In this document: piece after piece, positions 1 through 10,900 of the stretch
Numbering within the stretch: position 1 is the stretch's first letter
Layout: each line of letters begins with the position of its first letter
Assembly (NCBI RefSeq): GCF_040807025.1
Contig: NC_090968.1
Coordinates: 1,116,001 to 1,180,000, forward strand
DNA length: 64,000 bases
Direction of reading: 5' to 3'
Source: Struthio camelus
Lineage: Eukaryota > Chordata > Aves > Struthioniformes > Struthionidae
The notes under the pieces: model-generated
Told to the model about the DNA's origin: nothing
Seen by the model: the letters and a program-made list of their open reading frames with translations, nothing else
Databases searched by the model: none
Program-made: the position numbers and the translations under genes

Positions 1-200
1 GGAAGGGCCGGCCGCCGCGCCGGCGGGATTTGCCTGCAGACGGCTCCCGATGACCTGCTGGTGGCCAAGCTTTCGGCGTCTCTGCCCCGTAGGCAAACCC
101 CGGGCTTTCCCTTTCTCCTCCTCCCGGGATCTGCCTCCGCCAGGGCTGGTTCGATGCAAAGAAACTCGAGCCCCGCGCGCGGGGCAGACCCAGGGCTCAC

Positions 201-356
201 TCGTGTTGGAGGAGACGGACTTGCCGATGTCGGCCAAGGAGCGGTGGATGGGCTTCTTGGTCTGGTGGCGGTGCCGCCGCAGGAGCACGTAGCTGAGCTT
301 GTCCCGCAGCTCGGGCTTGAGCAGCCCGTCCTCTATCTGCTTCTCCACGACGTCGT
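201..356 (-). CDS. SLC4A5: SLC4A5 coding exon 5
   Basis: The acceptor CAG is at 359-357 and the donor GTGAGC starts at 200. The 156-nt exon encodes [40 protein letters not shown] and [12 protein letters not shown]. The [12 protein letters not shown] wording is what separates SLC4A5 from SLC4A4. The next exon is outside the window; positions 1-200 show no further coding segment I can support. Confidence 0.95.
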
Positions 357-585
357 CTGCGGGCGCAAAACGGCGGCTGTGGCGGGACGGGCTCCGGCGC
401 AAAACCCTCCACCCCGCTCCCAGCTACCTCGCGCGCTCGCGGCAATTAAAACCCGACCGATTTAGCAAGCTCGTGCTTCCCCTCTTTGCTTATTCCAGTG
501 CGAGCCGTTTTACATTTGCGCATAACGGCATTTAAATCTGTGCTCAGCCCTCCAGCACGCGGGGTGACATCGCGCCGGCTCGTAC

Positions 586-746
586 CTATGATCTGGGGCA
601 AGGAGTAGCCGTCCAAGTCGAGCAGCACCGTCCCCGTCTGCAGGCACGTCCGCAGCTCGAACAGGCTGTGCAAGGACAGCGTCGACACGTGCGGCTTGCT
701 CCACCTCTCGCCTCCCTCTTCCACCTTCTCCTCAAACTTTATCCAC
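586..746 (-). CDS. SLC4A5: SLC4A5 coding exon 4
   Basis: The acceptor CAG is at 749-747 and the donor GTACGA starts at 585. The 161-nt exon encodes [38 protein letters not shown] and [15 protein letters not shown]. This is the start of the conserved SLC4 cytoplasmic domain, with the same residues as human NBCe2 at nearly every position I can recall. Confidence 0.96.
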
Positions 747-2457
747 CTGCAACAACAGCAAAAGCTGTGGGGATGGGTACAGAGCAGCACGGGGAAGAGA
801 GAAAAAGGCTTCGCTTGTGCCCGCCTGGCACTGCCCTCCTTCGGGCTGCATTGCAAACCCCAATTCGTTCAGCCTGCAATGGTTTTTGTTTTCTTATCAT
901 TCCTGATGGGAATAGGGAAAAAAAAGCAAGCTTAAAGCGTCACTTCCAAGGACACTGGGTCGGAGAGAGGAGCGAAACCCCTCAGCTCCGCTGCTGTCAT
1001 CGGCGATGACGATTTGACCCTCCTCAACCTGCTCCCGCAAGATCTGGGAGGTTTTCCAGAGGGAGCCAGCCTCACCGAGGACCCGCATCCACAACTACCC
1101 GCATCTTCAGCTCTGTGCAAAGCGCAAAAGCCTGGGGCGCTGCAAACGTCTTTTAAACCTCTCAGCGACGCTCGGGCTTCAACTTGGCCTGTCTGTTCCC
1201 ACGTCCCTTCGCTGGCTCGCTCTGCACCTGCAGATAAGCTCTTCTGCCTCTATCCCTTAATTTTTAAAACCAAACGTGACGCAGGACATCCAGGAACAGG
1301 CCAGCAGCTCTCAGCGAGGCACCGGTTTTGGGAAGCGAGTTGTTTTTCCTTTAAGGGAGGTTTGCAGGCTCCGCGGCTTAGCCTTTTGCAGGGCTTAACC
1401 TTGCAACTTTTAACTGGTACAACTTGGATTTTGGCTCCTATCGCTGCAGACGGAGGGAATGGCGAGCTGGGATTACACGGTCTGTTGTGGGCTGGCTGTG
1501 CCCTCTCCCGGGCCGGGAGATGGAGAAGGGTATGTTAAAATACTGGTGCAAACAGAAACTGCTGAAAGTCCTCACTAAAAAAGCCCAAGAAAGCTTCATG
1601 CCGTGTTCTCCAGCAACATCCCGCGCCAGGGACAAAAATCAAAGCATCCCACAAGACAAATTTCAGTGACAGTTTGGCCCTAGCATCCTCTGGGACCCCA
1701 GCGCCCATGCTGGGACGATGGCTCTGAAGCTTCCTACTCGGATTTCTTTGCCCAAAACCATTTATTTCCAGCTCGGCGACTTTCCCGCTCCAGGATGCCA
1801 AGGGATTTATTCGCAGGTAGTGCTGGTGCTGCCAAGGAGTTGCTTTCCTGCAGCTAAAGAGGCTGAACTGCTTGTCCAGGACAGCGGAAATCCGGGAATC
1901 GAGAAACCTCCCTCCAAGCCTGTGGCTGAAAATTGCGCCGCAGGTGGATTTTTGGGCCTCCGAGACCCGGCCGAGTCCCTGCCAGATCCCCAAAAGGCTG
2001 ACAGCAAAACCTGGGGCGAGGCTGGGAAAAAGAGCTGAATGCTTTTTTGGGCGCTGGGCAGGGACGAACGAATGCATAGCTGCGTAAAAAAGCAGAGCTC
2101 AAAAAGCCATCTACATCCCCAGTGCTGGAGCGGCTCCCTTCCCAAAGCACCCCCCCAAAAACCAGTGCTGACGGCACTTATGCAGCTGAGGCTAGGAAGA
2201 GAAATTTCACTTGGATTTGTGATTTTTTCCCTTGGCTAAGCTCATAATTCAATAAAGCGGACGGTACTTGCGGGTCCTCTTAGACTTTGATTTATAGAGG
2301 CTGGGCTTTTGTTAGTATTGCTTGAACAGTAGAAGCTAAAGCCCTAGTTTGCCCGACCAGCGAAAGCACGCGGAGGGGAAAAAGGAAAAACGGCAAAAGC
2401 TATCGATGTCCCCCGGTTCCCGCGCCGGCTCTGGCATCGCCCGCCACGGCCCCTCAC

Positions 2458-2587
2458 CTGGCCGACTCCTTCCACTCCATGTCCTCGCCATCGCGCTGCA
2501 GCGTGTCCATCTCCGTGAAGAGCGTGGGGTTGGGCGGCTCATCGTCTTCGCCCAGGATGTAGCGCAGGCGCTCGGCCGCCGGCGACA
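2458..2587 (-). CDS. SLC4A5: SLC4A5 coding exon 3
   Basis: The acceptor CAG is at 2590-2588 and the donor GTGAGG starts at 2457. The 130-nt exon encodes [30 protein letters not shown] and MEWKESA, an invariant SLC4 block shared by NBCe1 and NBCe2. This is the first exon expected to be common to all N-terminal isoforms. Confidence 0.95.
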
Positions 2588-3572
2588 CTGCGGGGAGGGA
2601 GAAACGAGCTTCGTTAGGGCAGCGGCCCCGGTGCAAACCCGGCGGGGATGGAGTCCCCCTCCGGCGACGGCTCCCTCCTTTCTCGCGCCCCCAGTGGCAC
2701 CGGGAAATGCAAGAAGACAACGGTGACAGCGTCTTGCTGGGACAAATTTTGGGGGAGAAGATGCAAGATCTTCACCCGTCGCCAGCTACGGGACCACTAG
2801 CTTTTTTTTTCCCCATGCCGGTTTGGGTTCGTGGTCCATCTGCATGGGAAAAAGATACCCCAAACGGTTAGTGCCTCGGAGGAGCAAAAGCAATTTGGCG
2901 TTTTCGGCCCGGAGAGATTAGGCAGGTCTGTCCCACCCCACACAGCGGGGCAGAAAGGAGGCGGAGGGCAGACCTGCAAGGCTATTTCGCATCCTGGGGT
3001 GAAGAAGGAGGATCTGAGCACAATGAGCTGTTTGAGGTAGCAACCCGTTGAGAGACAAGAGGCTCTCTGAGGAGCGGCAAAGCCACAGACTACAACCCGG
3101 TTCGGACTCCCCACCACGAAGAGGGGTTGAGACATGGGATGGCCGTGGTGGGGATGAAAGGAGGCCGGGAACGATGGGTATTAGGTCCGTGCCAGGAATT
3201 GGGGAGCACAGCCACTAGCTCGGTTCTCTGGGTGAAGCCGTTGCCTCTCTTACATCGGTGGGAGCTTTGCAGTGAGTTTTACATGGGTGCGACCTATGAA
3301 AATGCCCCATTTCGGCGCGCAGCTCCAGGTTTTCGCTGCAAATAATGGGGCTCCTGGCTCAGGCTAGCGAGGGGAGCCCGGCACCACTTCTGGCTCTCCG
3401 CTGGGCGTTTCAGTCTCCCGACGCTCTTCACCAACCTCCTGAAGGCCAGAGGAACCACAGCGGGGGCTGAGCATGACTTACAAACACTTTCCCCACAGGA
3501 CCTGGCAATGTGCCTCATGCTCTACCCAAAAAAGAGTGTTTCTGTGCAGAATGGTACAGTAAAATGGTTAGG

Positions 3573-4818
3573 ACAGAATCACAGGATGGTTGAGGTTGGA
3601 AGGGACCTCTGGAGATCATCTAGTCCAACCTCCCTGCTCAAGCAGGGTCCTCTAGAGCATATTTCCCAGGATCACATCCAGACGGGTTTCGAATTCTCCA
3701 GCGAAGGAGACTCCACTACCTCTCTGGGCAACCTGTTCCAATGCTCAGTCACCCTCACAGTGAAGAAGTTTGTCTTCATGTTCAGGTGGATCTTCCTGTG
3801 TTGCAGTTCGTGCCTGTTTCCTCTTGTCCTGTCGCTGGACACTACTGAAAATAGTCTGGCCCCATCCTCTCAACACCCTCCTTTCAGATACTTGTAGACA
3901 TTGATGAGATCGTCTCATGAGATCTCCTCGATGAGAAGACGAGATCTTCTCTTCTCCAGACTGAACAGGCCCAGCTCTCTCAGCCTTTCTTCATAGGAGA
4001 GGTGCTCCAGTCCCCTCATCATCTTTGTAGCCCTCCGCTGGACTCTCTCCAGTAGTGCCGTGTCTCTCTTGCACTGGGGAGCCCAGAATTGGACACAGGA
4101 CTCCAGGTGAGGCCTCCCCAGGGCTGAGGAGAGGGGCAGGATCACCTCCCTCCACCTGCTGCCAACACTCTGCCTAATGCACCCCAGCATACCATTGGCC
4201 TTCTTGGCCACAAGGACACACTGCTGGCTCATGCTGACCTTGCTGAGCACCAGCACTCCCAGGTCCTTCTCGGCAGAGCTGCTTTCCAGCAGGTCAGCCC
4301 CCAGCCTGTACTGGTGCATGGGATTATTCCTCCCTAGGTGCAGGACCTTGCACTTGCCTTTGTTGAACTTCAGGAGGTTCCTCTCCGCCCACCTCTCCAG
4401 CCTGTCCAGGTCCCTCTCAATGGCAACACAGCCTTCTGGTGTGTTAGCCTCTCCCCCCCAGTTTAGTATCATCATCAAACTTGCTGAGGGTGCACTCTGT
4501 CCCTTCATCCGGGTCATCGAGGAATACATTGAACAAGACTGGGCCCAGTATTGACCCCTGGGGGACACCGCTAGCTACAGGCCTCCAACTAGACTCTGCG
4601 CCATTCACCACAACCCTCCGAGCTCTGCCATCCAGCCAGGTCTCACTCCACCTCACCATCCACTCATCCAGCCCGTGCTTCCGGAGCTTGCCTATGAGGA
4701 TGTGATGGGAGACGGTGTCAAAAGCCTTGCTGAAGTTAAAGGTAGACAACATCCACTGCTCTGCCCTCATCTACCCAGCCAGTCATCCCATTGTAGAAGG
4801 CCATCAGGTCGGTCATCT
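3573..4818 (-). mobile_element. CR1 LINE, 5'-truncated, in SLC4A5 intron 2
   Basis: This is the 3' part of a CR1 non-LTR retrotransposon on the minus strand. Read in that direction it begins inside the reverse-transcriptase domain (homology to the other copy fades near 4818), then has [30 protein letters not shown] and [11 protein letters not shown], the C-terminal block [18 protein letters not shown], and a 3' UTR ending in AGAATCACAG (reverse complement CTGTGATTCT) at 3573. It is dead. Relative to the sister copy at 47470-50758 it has an extra G in the run at 4453-4459 (seven against six), another one-base insertion before FSKAFD, and a short local duplication near 3910-3950. It lies in the same orientation as the host gene. 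Confidence 0.93.
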
Positions 4819-4844
4819 CGTGGCTGAGACTGTTGCCCCTCTCC

Positions 4845-4890
4845 CCACTTAGGAGAATAAGGGGGAGCTCCCCCTTATTCTGATAAGTGG
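4845..4890. repeat. 46-bp near-perfect palindrome
   Basis: A perfect 28-bp palindrome (4854-4881, half-site AGAATAAGGGGGAG) is extended by outer arms CCACTTA (4845-4851) and TAAGTGG (4884-4890). Two base pairs in between do not match. It lies about 25 bp beyond the 5' end of CR1 homology. It could extrude as a cruciform or fold as a hairpin in RNA; function unknown. Confidence 0.9.
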
Positions 4891-7427
4891 TTAAGCAGGC
4901 AAACGCCAGCCTCCTTGAGCACAGCGCATTTGTAATGAAAGCTTGGCTCTTAGCAGTCTCCTAAGGAGAGACTTAATCCAGCTAGGAAAAACGTCAGATC
5001 CTCCTTTTTGCAGCCCAGGATGCGACCTTGCAGGTACCTACCGCTCTCAAAACGGTGGAAGAAGAAAGTCGGGCAACAGAGCACACGAGGAGCTAATTAA
5101 AGCGCTGTGCATGAGCCTACCGAAAGCTGCTGCGGCAGCTGGGAATATTGCCTTCTCCTACTGCCCAACCAGACGAAGCCGAGTCCGCGAAAGAAGAGGA
5201 CGTCCGAGGCACGTAGCTTAACCTGCTCAACCGTTCCAGCACTTTAAGCCCCACCACCAGGACCACAACTCTGTTGCCAAGCTTTTACTGCACCTCGTAC
5301 TATTACTATTTCTGCTAATTTAATAGCTGGGCTACGCGCCTGGAGGTTTGCAGGCCGAGAAAAGAGCTGGTTGGGTTTTTTGCCTTCCTCCCCCAGCTTA
5401 AGGCATAAGCCGGTGCGTCTGCGGCCTCTTGGCTTTGCCAGCCCCGCGGCTGCCTCGTCTCCCCGCCGGGCTCGCTGATCCGAACAAAGCGCCGTTTGCT
5501 AAACCAACAGCGCCCGGACTTCAGCGAGCGGCCAGGGCGGGCGGCCGCCGGGGCAAATTCTTGGGATTTATTCACCTGGAGGACCCTTCCATGCCTGGGA
5601 AGCAAAGCCTGGCCGGGGATCTGGTTACAGCAGAGCTCTCAGTCCCTCCCCCCCCCCCCAGCCTCCTTTTGGAAACTTAATACGGCACCTTGCTCCATCC
5701 CGGAAAGCACCAGCTATTCACTCGGGAGGATATACTGAGCAGCAACGTCTTTCCGAGGAGACACGCAGGACAAACAAGGTTTTAAACAAGTTTCACAACG
5801 GGAAAATGCTGCTCCATTGCCGATTCCCGCCCGTTAAAACGCCAGTCCTTTAAGCCCCAGTGGCTCCGAATCATGCCCAAGACCTCCAGAGCTGCAGGAT
5901 TAGCTCGGCGTTAATACTAGCGCTCATATAGGATAATTATACATCGGAAAGAGCTTACGCTTCCGTGGGTAATTGGACGGAGCGGCTGCAGTCATTTACG
6001 CACCCACCTCTTTGAGGCGCGCCGAGCCCTCGCATCCCCTATCCACCCGCCCGAGGCCGAACACCCGGCGGAGCTCGTCCCCCCTGCTGCGCGTTTTCGG
6101 GACGAGCTTTGCCCCAGCTTCAGGGTTTTTTGCACCCTCCGGCCCGGCTCCCCCGGGCTCGGGGGGCTCGGGCCACCCAGGCACCGCAGAAGCGAAAAAA
6201 AAAAAAAAAAGCCGCGGTTTTTGCCCAAAGGCTCGCTCTCTGTCGGGCAGATCGCGCTTTTCTCCCGGCGGGCTGCTTCTTTCGGCCACCGCTTGCGCGC
6301 GCGGGCGGCCTTGCAAGCGCCTAACCCGAGCTGGGTTGCAAAACGGCTTTCGCTAGGAAGGAGCAAAGCCTGAAAAAAAAAAAAGAAAAAAAAAAAAAAA
6401 AAGGGAGGATTTCTCCCGCTCCCGCTCCTCCGATCAGGAAGAGGATGGCAACCAGGCGCCCAACAGTCTCCTACCTGCGAGCGTTTCCAGTTTTTCCCCC
6501 ATTTCTTCCCGGCTAAACCAAGCGTTCGCTGCGCCGCGCAAAACCCCCCAAACTTTCCTCCTTTATCCACTCAGGCTTGCTAAACTCCCAGGCTTAAGGA
6601 GCAGATTATAGAGCCTATAAAGCACTTTCCTCTCCCTTGGGCTGGCATGACGTGAAGTTACCAAATTGGACGAGGTGCGCGGAGGAGAGGTGAGCGCTTT
6701 GGGGCACGTGTGGCCGGAAGGAGGCAGCGAGGAAGGGGAGGGAGGGAGAGGAAGGAGGAGAGAAACCAGAGGACAGGTTTGGGGTTGTTTCCTTCTTCTT
6801 TTTTTTTGTTTTTCCTCCTCCTCCACCTGAATCCCCCAATTTTAGCCAGGCCGCCCTCAGTCTCTCCTCCAAGCACGGCCAGGAGGCTACGTGGGGGTTT
6901 TTCCTTTGGGAAAAAGCTCCCGCTCGAGGCACGCCGGGAGTTTTCCTGCGGGGAAGCTGCCCCGAGGGGCGATGCTTTGCACGGTGTTTCTCCAAGCTGG
7001 CTGCGAGAAACGGCTCAAAACTGCCAAAAGGAAGGAAACACGTATTTGACCCTTTCCGAGGAGCTGCCGGGCTCGGTTCCCAACCGGCGCTTGGCCCCGT
7101 GGACGCTTTTCCCAGGGAGCTGCCGAAACCTGTTGGCACCAGGAGCGAGCCGCGAGAAACACCCGCTGCAAATAAAACCCTCTACGAAATAAGGGGGATG
7201 AAAACTTTGCCTCCTTAGGGAAAAGCAAGCCCCGGAGCCCGCCTGCCCCGGCTCCGCCGTCTGTTTTATGCAGACCCAAACACGGCGGGGAAAACGCGAG
7301 ATTGACGGCTACTTTGCTGTGCAAAATGTTAATCTTTGCTAAGGAGATTTAACGAGACCGGCCAAAGCCCGAGGTAAGATCCTGCCGGGAACTAGGTGTG
7401 ACGCCCGGAAGTGCGTTTGCCCTGGCT

Positions 7428-7490
7428 GCAATTTGGCTGCAAGATGTTGCAATTTGGCTGCAAAACATTGCAATTTGGCTGCAAAACGCC
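7428..7490. repeat. 21-bp tandem triplicate
   Basis: Three copies start at 7428, 7449 and 7470, each with the core GCAATTTGGCTGCAA followed by a six-base variable tail. The array lies in SLC4A5 intron 2, 60 bp from the exon 2 donor. Confidence 0.9.
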
Positions 7491-7550
7491 TCTTGCACAG
7501 CTCGGCGGCCCGAACGCCGTTCCTGCGGGCCGCGGCCGGGGGGGACTCAC

Positions 7551-7745
7551 TGGTTCTGCTGGCGTTGTCGTTGCCGCTCTCGTAGCAGAGGTGCCCGCCG
7601 CCGTCGTCCGTGTCGGAGCGGTCGGGCCGCTCGTAGGGCCGCTCGCTGCCGCTGTGCCCGTCCCGGCTCGAGGCCGACCTGCGCCGGCGCCGTTTCCTCC
7701 GGTAGCCGCGGGGCACCGGCACGCCGATGTAGATGGAGTGGTAAT
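7551..7745 (-). CDS. SLC4A5: SLC4A5 coding exon 2
   Basis: The acceptor CAG ends at 7746 and the donor GTGAGT starts at 7550. The exon is 195 nt and enters and leaves with one base of a split codon. It encodes residues 24-88: DYHSIYIGVPVPRGYRR, then a basic cluster (RRKRRRRR) and a Ser/Asp/Arg-rich stretch ending NDNASRT. The IYIGV-VP..YRR signature followed by basic residues matches the NBCe1-B type N-terminus, which in NBCe1 is the autoinhibitory, IRBIT-binding region. An AAAT repeat lies just upstream of the acceptor (7763-7783). Confidence 0.9.
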
Positions 7746-7762
7746 CTGGAGAAGGGAGTTAA

Positions 7763-7783
7763 AAATAAATAAATAAATAAATA
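7763..7783. repeat. (AAAT)n microsatellite
   Basis: Five AAAT units sit 18 bp upstream of the SLC4A5 exon 2 acceptor on the minus strand, where they read as T-rich polypyrimidine-like sequence. Confidence 0.9.
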
Positions 7784-7872
7784 GAATAAACCCCCGGCGG
7801 GGAGCTTTGGAGAGCCGAGCTGCTCCGAGAGCGAGGAGCAGCCCTGCCCCGGCGCCGGGGGCCTTCGCTCAC

Positions 7873-7942
7873 CTTCCTCATCCTCGTATCGCCTCCGGGA
7901 GCTGCTGAGAGCCCGCTCGCTCATCGCGTCCTCATCCTCCAT
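7873..7942 (-). CDS. SLC4A5: SLC4A5 coding exon 1 (start codon)
   Basis: ATG is at 7942-7940. The exon encodes 23 residues beginning MEDEDAMSERAL and ending YEDEE plus one base, followed by donor GTGAGC at 7872. The start is chosen because MEDE aligns with the NBCe1-B start (MEDEAVLDRG as I recall it) and the preceding sequence is GC-rich and not conserved-looking. A second in-frame ATG lies six codons on and would remove little. Confidence 0.88.
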
Positions 7943-10900
7943 CGCGGTCCTGCCGCCGGGAGGGAGCCGAGCGGCGCCGCCACCACCGAGGGTGAGGAGT
8001 GGGGGGAAAAAACCAAAATCAATATCCCGGGCTGTTCTCTTCTGGGACCCGTGCGACGGTCCTGGACCGCGGGTGCGGAGATGCGGGATTGCGGATTTTG
8101 CAATTCCTTCCCGTCGCCTGCTTTCTCTCCCGTCTCTCCCCTTTGCGTTGGGCCCCGGATGCTAATTAGGCGCCTAACGAGCTGCCCGGTGGCGGTTGCC
8201 TTTCACACTTGACTTGGGCAGGAGAACGGTTACCGCTGCCGGCGGCCCGATCGATGCCGCCCAAAGTCACTTTGAGAGCTGCCGGAGAGCCGGCTCCCGC
8301 GCTCGCCTTTCGGCCGCTGGCGCGAGCGGCAACTTCCTCTCGGTTCCCGTCTGCTTTGGGAAGGGAGGGGGAAAAAAATCACAATTCAACCCAAACGGGT
8401 TAAAAATATAAAGCGAAGGGGGTCCACGGCTGGCCAGGTCGGCTCTGGTTGGATCACCAAATTATTGATGGATTTTCCCGCAGGGCAAAATCTGCAGCCT
8501 TAACCCGATATCTGTTTGAAGGCACCCATGGGCTCCTTACCTTAAATTTTGGCCAGTTGGTGGCAAACAGGTCCACCACCAAGAAGGAACAGGGCTCGCC
8601 TGCTTTAGACTTTGCATAGCCTGTTAAAGCTGCTAAAACCTCCACCGAAAAAACCAGCCAGCATCTGACGCAGGCTTGTCACGCCTGCGCTTGGCCTCCG
8701 TACCCCACGGTCTCTGCAGCTACGTGGGACCTAACTCGTTTTAGGAGCAAACGCCCGGGCGAGGGGGCTATTCTGCAGAATTGAGGACGCCGATGTGGGA
8801 AAAGCCCGCGGGAGAAATGGCAAAACACGGCCAAGTGAGCAAAAAGAGAGCTGCTCGCAGAGACGCCCGGCAGGGACGCGGCTGAGCTGCGAGGGAGGAA
8901 GGCGGCCAGAAACAGAGCACGCTTGCTTTTTCCCATTTTCCTCCCAGAAAAAAAAAAAAACAGCACTCCGCAGCAAGCACTCTAGAAACAACGTGGTACT
9001 GCGTAATAGATGAAGTGCCATGAACGCCCCCCCAAAACTTCACCGCGGATGAGGATTTTAGGTCGGGGTTCCCGCACACCGCGATGATGGGCGGAGGTTT
9101 ACACAACCCTCCAGCTGGGGCTGTATTGAGAAGGGCAATTTTTTTTTTTGCAACCCATCTTGGCCAGCAACGGCTCAGTCCGGCAGCAAAAATAACCCAT
9201 TTTCTGATATAAACCCACTTTTCTCCCCAGGGGAAATTACCTGCAAAAAGGAGCAGGCTGCTCCGGCGCGCAGTGCCCAGAGCCTTCCTCCCCGGCAAAA
9301 CCCCTCGTCCCCGCGAGACGCGTCCGCATCCCTCATCCACACTCGGAGGTGAGCAGCCCTGATTGATTACGGCCGGCCTGAGTCACAGCTTGGGATTTTT
9401 GCTCTTTTTTTTCTTTTTTTAACCTAGAAGGGGCTTTTCCCCTGCAAGAAGTCGCGTACAAGCACAAGCATGACATGGACCAGAACTGCTGGAAAATACG
9501 ACTGGAAGCACCTGAGAAATCTGGGAGAAGCGAGAAGGAACAGCAAAAACTGCTGGAAATTAAAGCACGCTGCCTCTGCCACCCTTATAGTCCACAAAAG
9601 CATCCTCAAAGCACCCGGAGAGGCACCAAATAAATAAAATAAGGGCGAGGGGAAAAAGCCATTTCCTCCAAGGAACCAACACGTTATCTGCTAGCGCAAC
9701 GCAACCGTCGGCGGCGCGGCTTTCTGCATCCATGTCTCCAAGGCGAGTTTTAGGGTCAATAAGAGAACTTACCTCTCGCTGCCCAGAAACGCTCAGAAAT
9801 CGGGGGCCGGGGCGGCGCGAAGCGGCCGGCGGCTCCCGCGCCCGGAGAGCCGTTATCGACTCCCGCCGTCGAAAGCGCTGCGGCTCTGGGAGCAGGGGGG
9901 GAAAACGCGGTTTGGGGGCAGCGTCGATCGAGCCGCGGAGCGGGAACGGCACCACGTCACGGGGCACAAATAGGAAACAGAAAAAAAAAACAAACCCAAG
10001 GCACCAACTTGCTCTGGCTTCAGGGCAGCCTGGGTTTTTTTTTTTTTTTTTTTTTTGCATCCGTTTTGCCCAAGACCGCTAGCCGATCGGGAACCGCTTT
10101 GGCATCTCCTGCTCCGCAACGTCGTTTCCAGCCAGAGCTCAACGAACCGAGCGGATCCTAACGTTATTTAGGAGGCCCCAGAAAAGCATCAGCATAAATC
10201 AAAAAGCTCCCTGAAACCCACGGGGACTTTACAGGACTGGTCCGTGGGCCAGCAACTATCGATCGTTTTTTTTTTTTTTTAAAGGAGGGTCACGCACCCG
10301 AGTGTTTTGCGTTTGCCGCCCTAAAACGGTGCATCCGCAGGCCGGGCTTCGTGAAAACCAGCCTCTTCGGCCGCCCGGACCCGCTCCGCCGGGCGCCCGC
10401 TCTTTCCCGGCTGTCCGCTTCTATTTTACGCCTGGCTTGCTCGGACCCGTTCATCCTTTTAACGTGACATGTCGATAAAGCTGCGTCAAAGTGGCGCGCG
10501 GCCGGTCTCGACGGCCGGTCCCAGCGCGAGGCAAAAAGGCGGACTGGGAAATCGGACTTGGCGCTTTAAGGCAATCCAAAAAAAGGTTATTTTATAGGTT
10601 TTTTTTCCCTCCTCACCACTCGGCCTCTGAGCAGAAGAAAAGAAAACCCACCTACCGCTATCATTTTCTTCCCAGCCCCTATTTTGAGCTTTTTTTCCCA
10701 GGCAGCCGGGGCAGGTCCGGAGTAAGGTGCAGTGATTTCTGGCAGTGCCGTCGGGGCTGGCTCGTTCGCCGAAATTTGGACTGAATTGCTGCGGTGGGGG
10801 GGATCCTCCGGGCATCACCTTGCGTTTTAGCACCCCGAGTCATGGCACACATTTGCAATGGGGGGAAAAAAGCAGTTTTGGAGGGCACGGACGACTATGT

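Larger units (their letters stand above)
357..7550 (-). other. SLC4A5 introns 2-4 (non-coding content)
   Basis: The noncoding stretches within this span are 357-585 (intron 4), 747-2457 (intron 3) and 2588-7550 (intron 2). Intron 3 shows no recognisable gene or repeat. Intron 2 holds the truncated CR1 (3573-4818), a palindrome (4845-4890), poly(A) tracts near 6195-6211 and 6374-6400, and a 21-bp triplicate (7428-7490). An alternative first exon of the NBCe1-A type could lie in intron 2, but I could not identify one. Confidence 0.7.
201..7942 (-). other. SLC4A5: SLC4A5 gene (NBCe2), 5' coding part, five exons
   Basis: This is the N-terminal cytoplasmic part of an electrogenic sodium-bicarbonate cotransporter, a plasma-membrane SLC4 protein that moves Na+ with HCO3-/CO3 2-. 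Five exons (7942-7873, 7745-7551, 2587-2458, 746-586, 356-201) join in phase into 237 codons plus one base; the membrane domain lies beyond the left edge. The block [11 protein letters not shown], the segment [20 protein letters not shown] and [16 protein letters not shown] are SLC4 hallmarks. The last matches NBCe2 as I recall it, whereas NBCe1 (SLC4A4) has [16 protein letters not shown]. Residues 1-88 (start MEDE, then IYIGVPVP and a polybasic run) resemble the NBCe1-B N-terminus. Human SLC4A5 lies in 2p13 like TACR1, which supports the assignment. Family proteins are about 1,100 residues, so roughly a fifth is present. Confidence 0.93.

Noticed and set aside
201-7942. SLC4A4 (NBCe1) as identity of the left gene
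   Set aside because: The N-terminus is NBCe1-B-like, but [16 protein letters not shown] and linkage with TACR1 favour SLC4A5.
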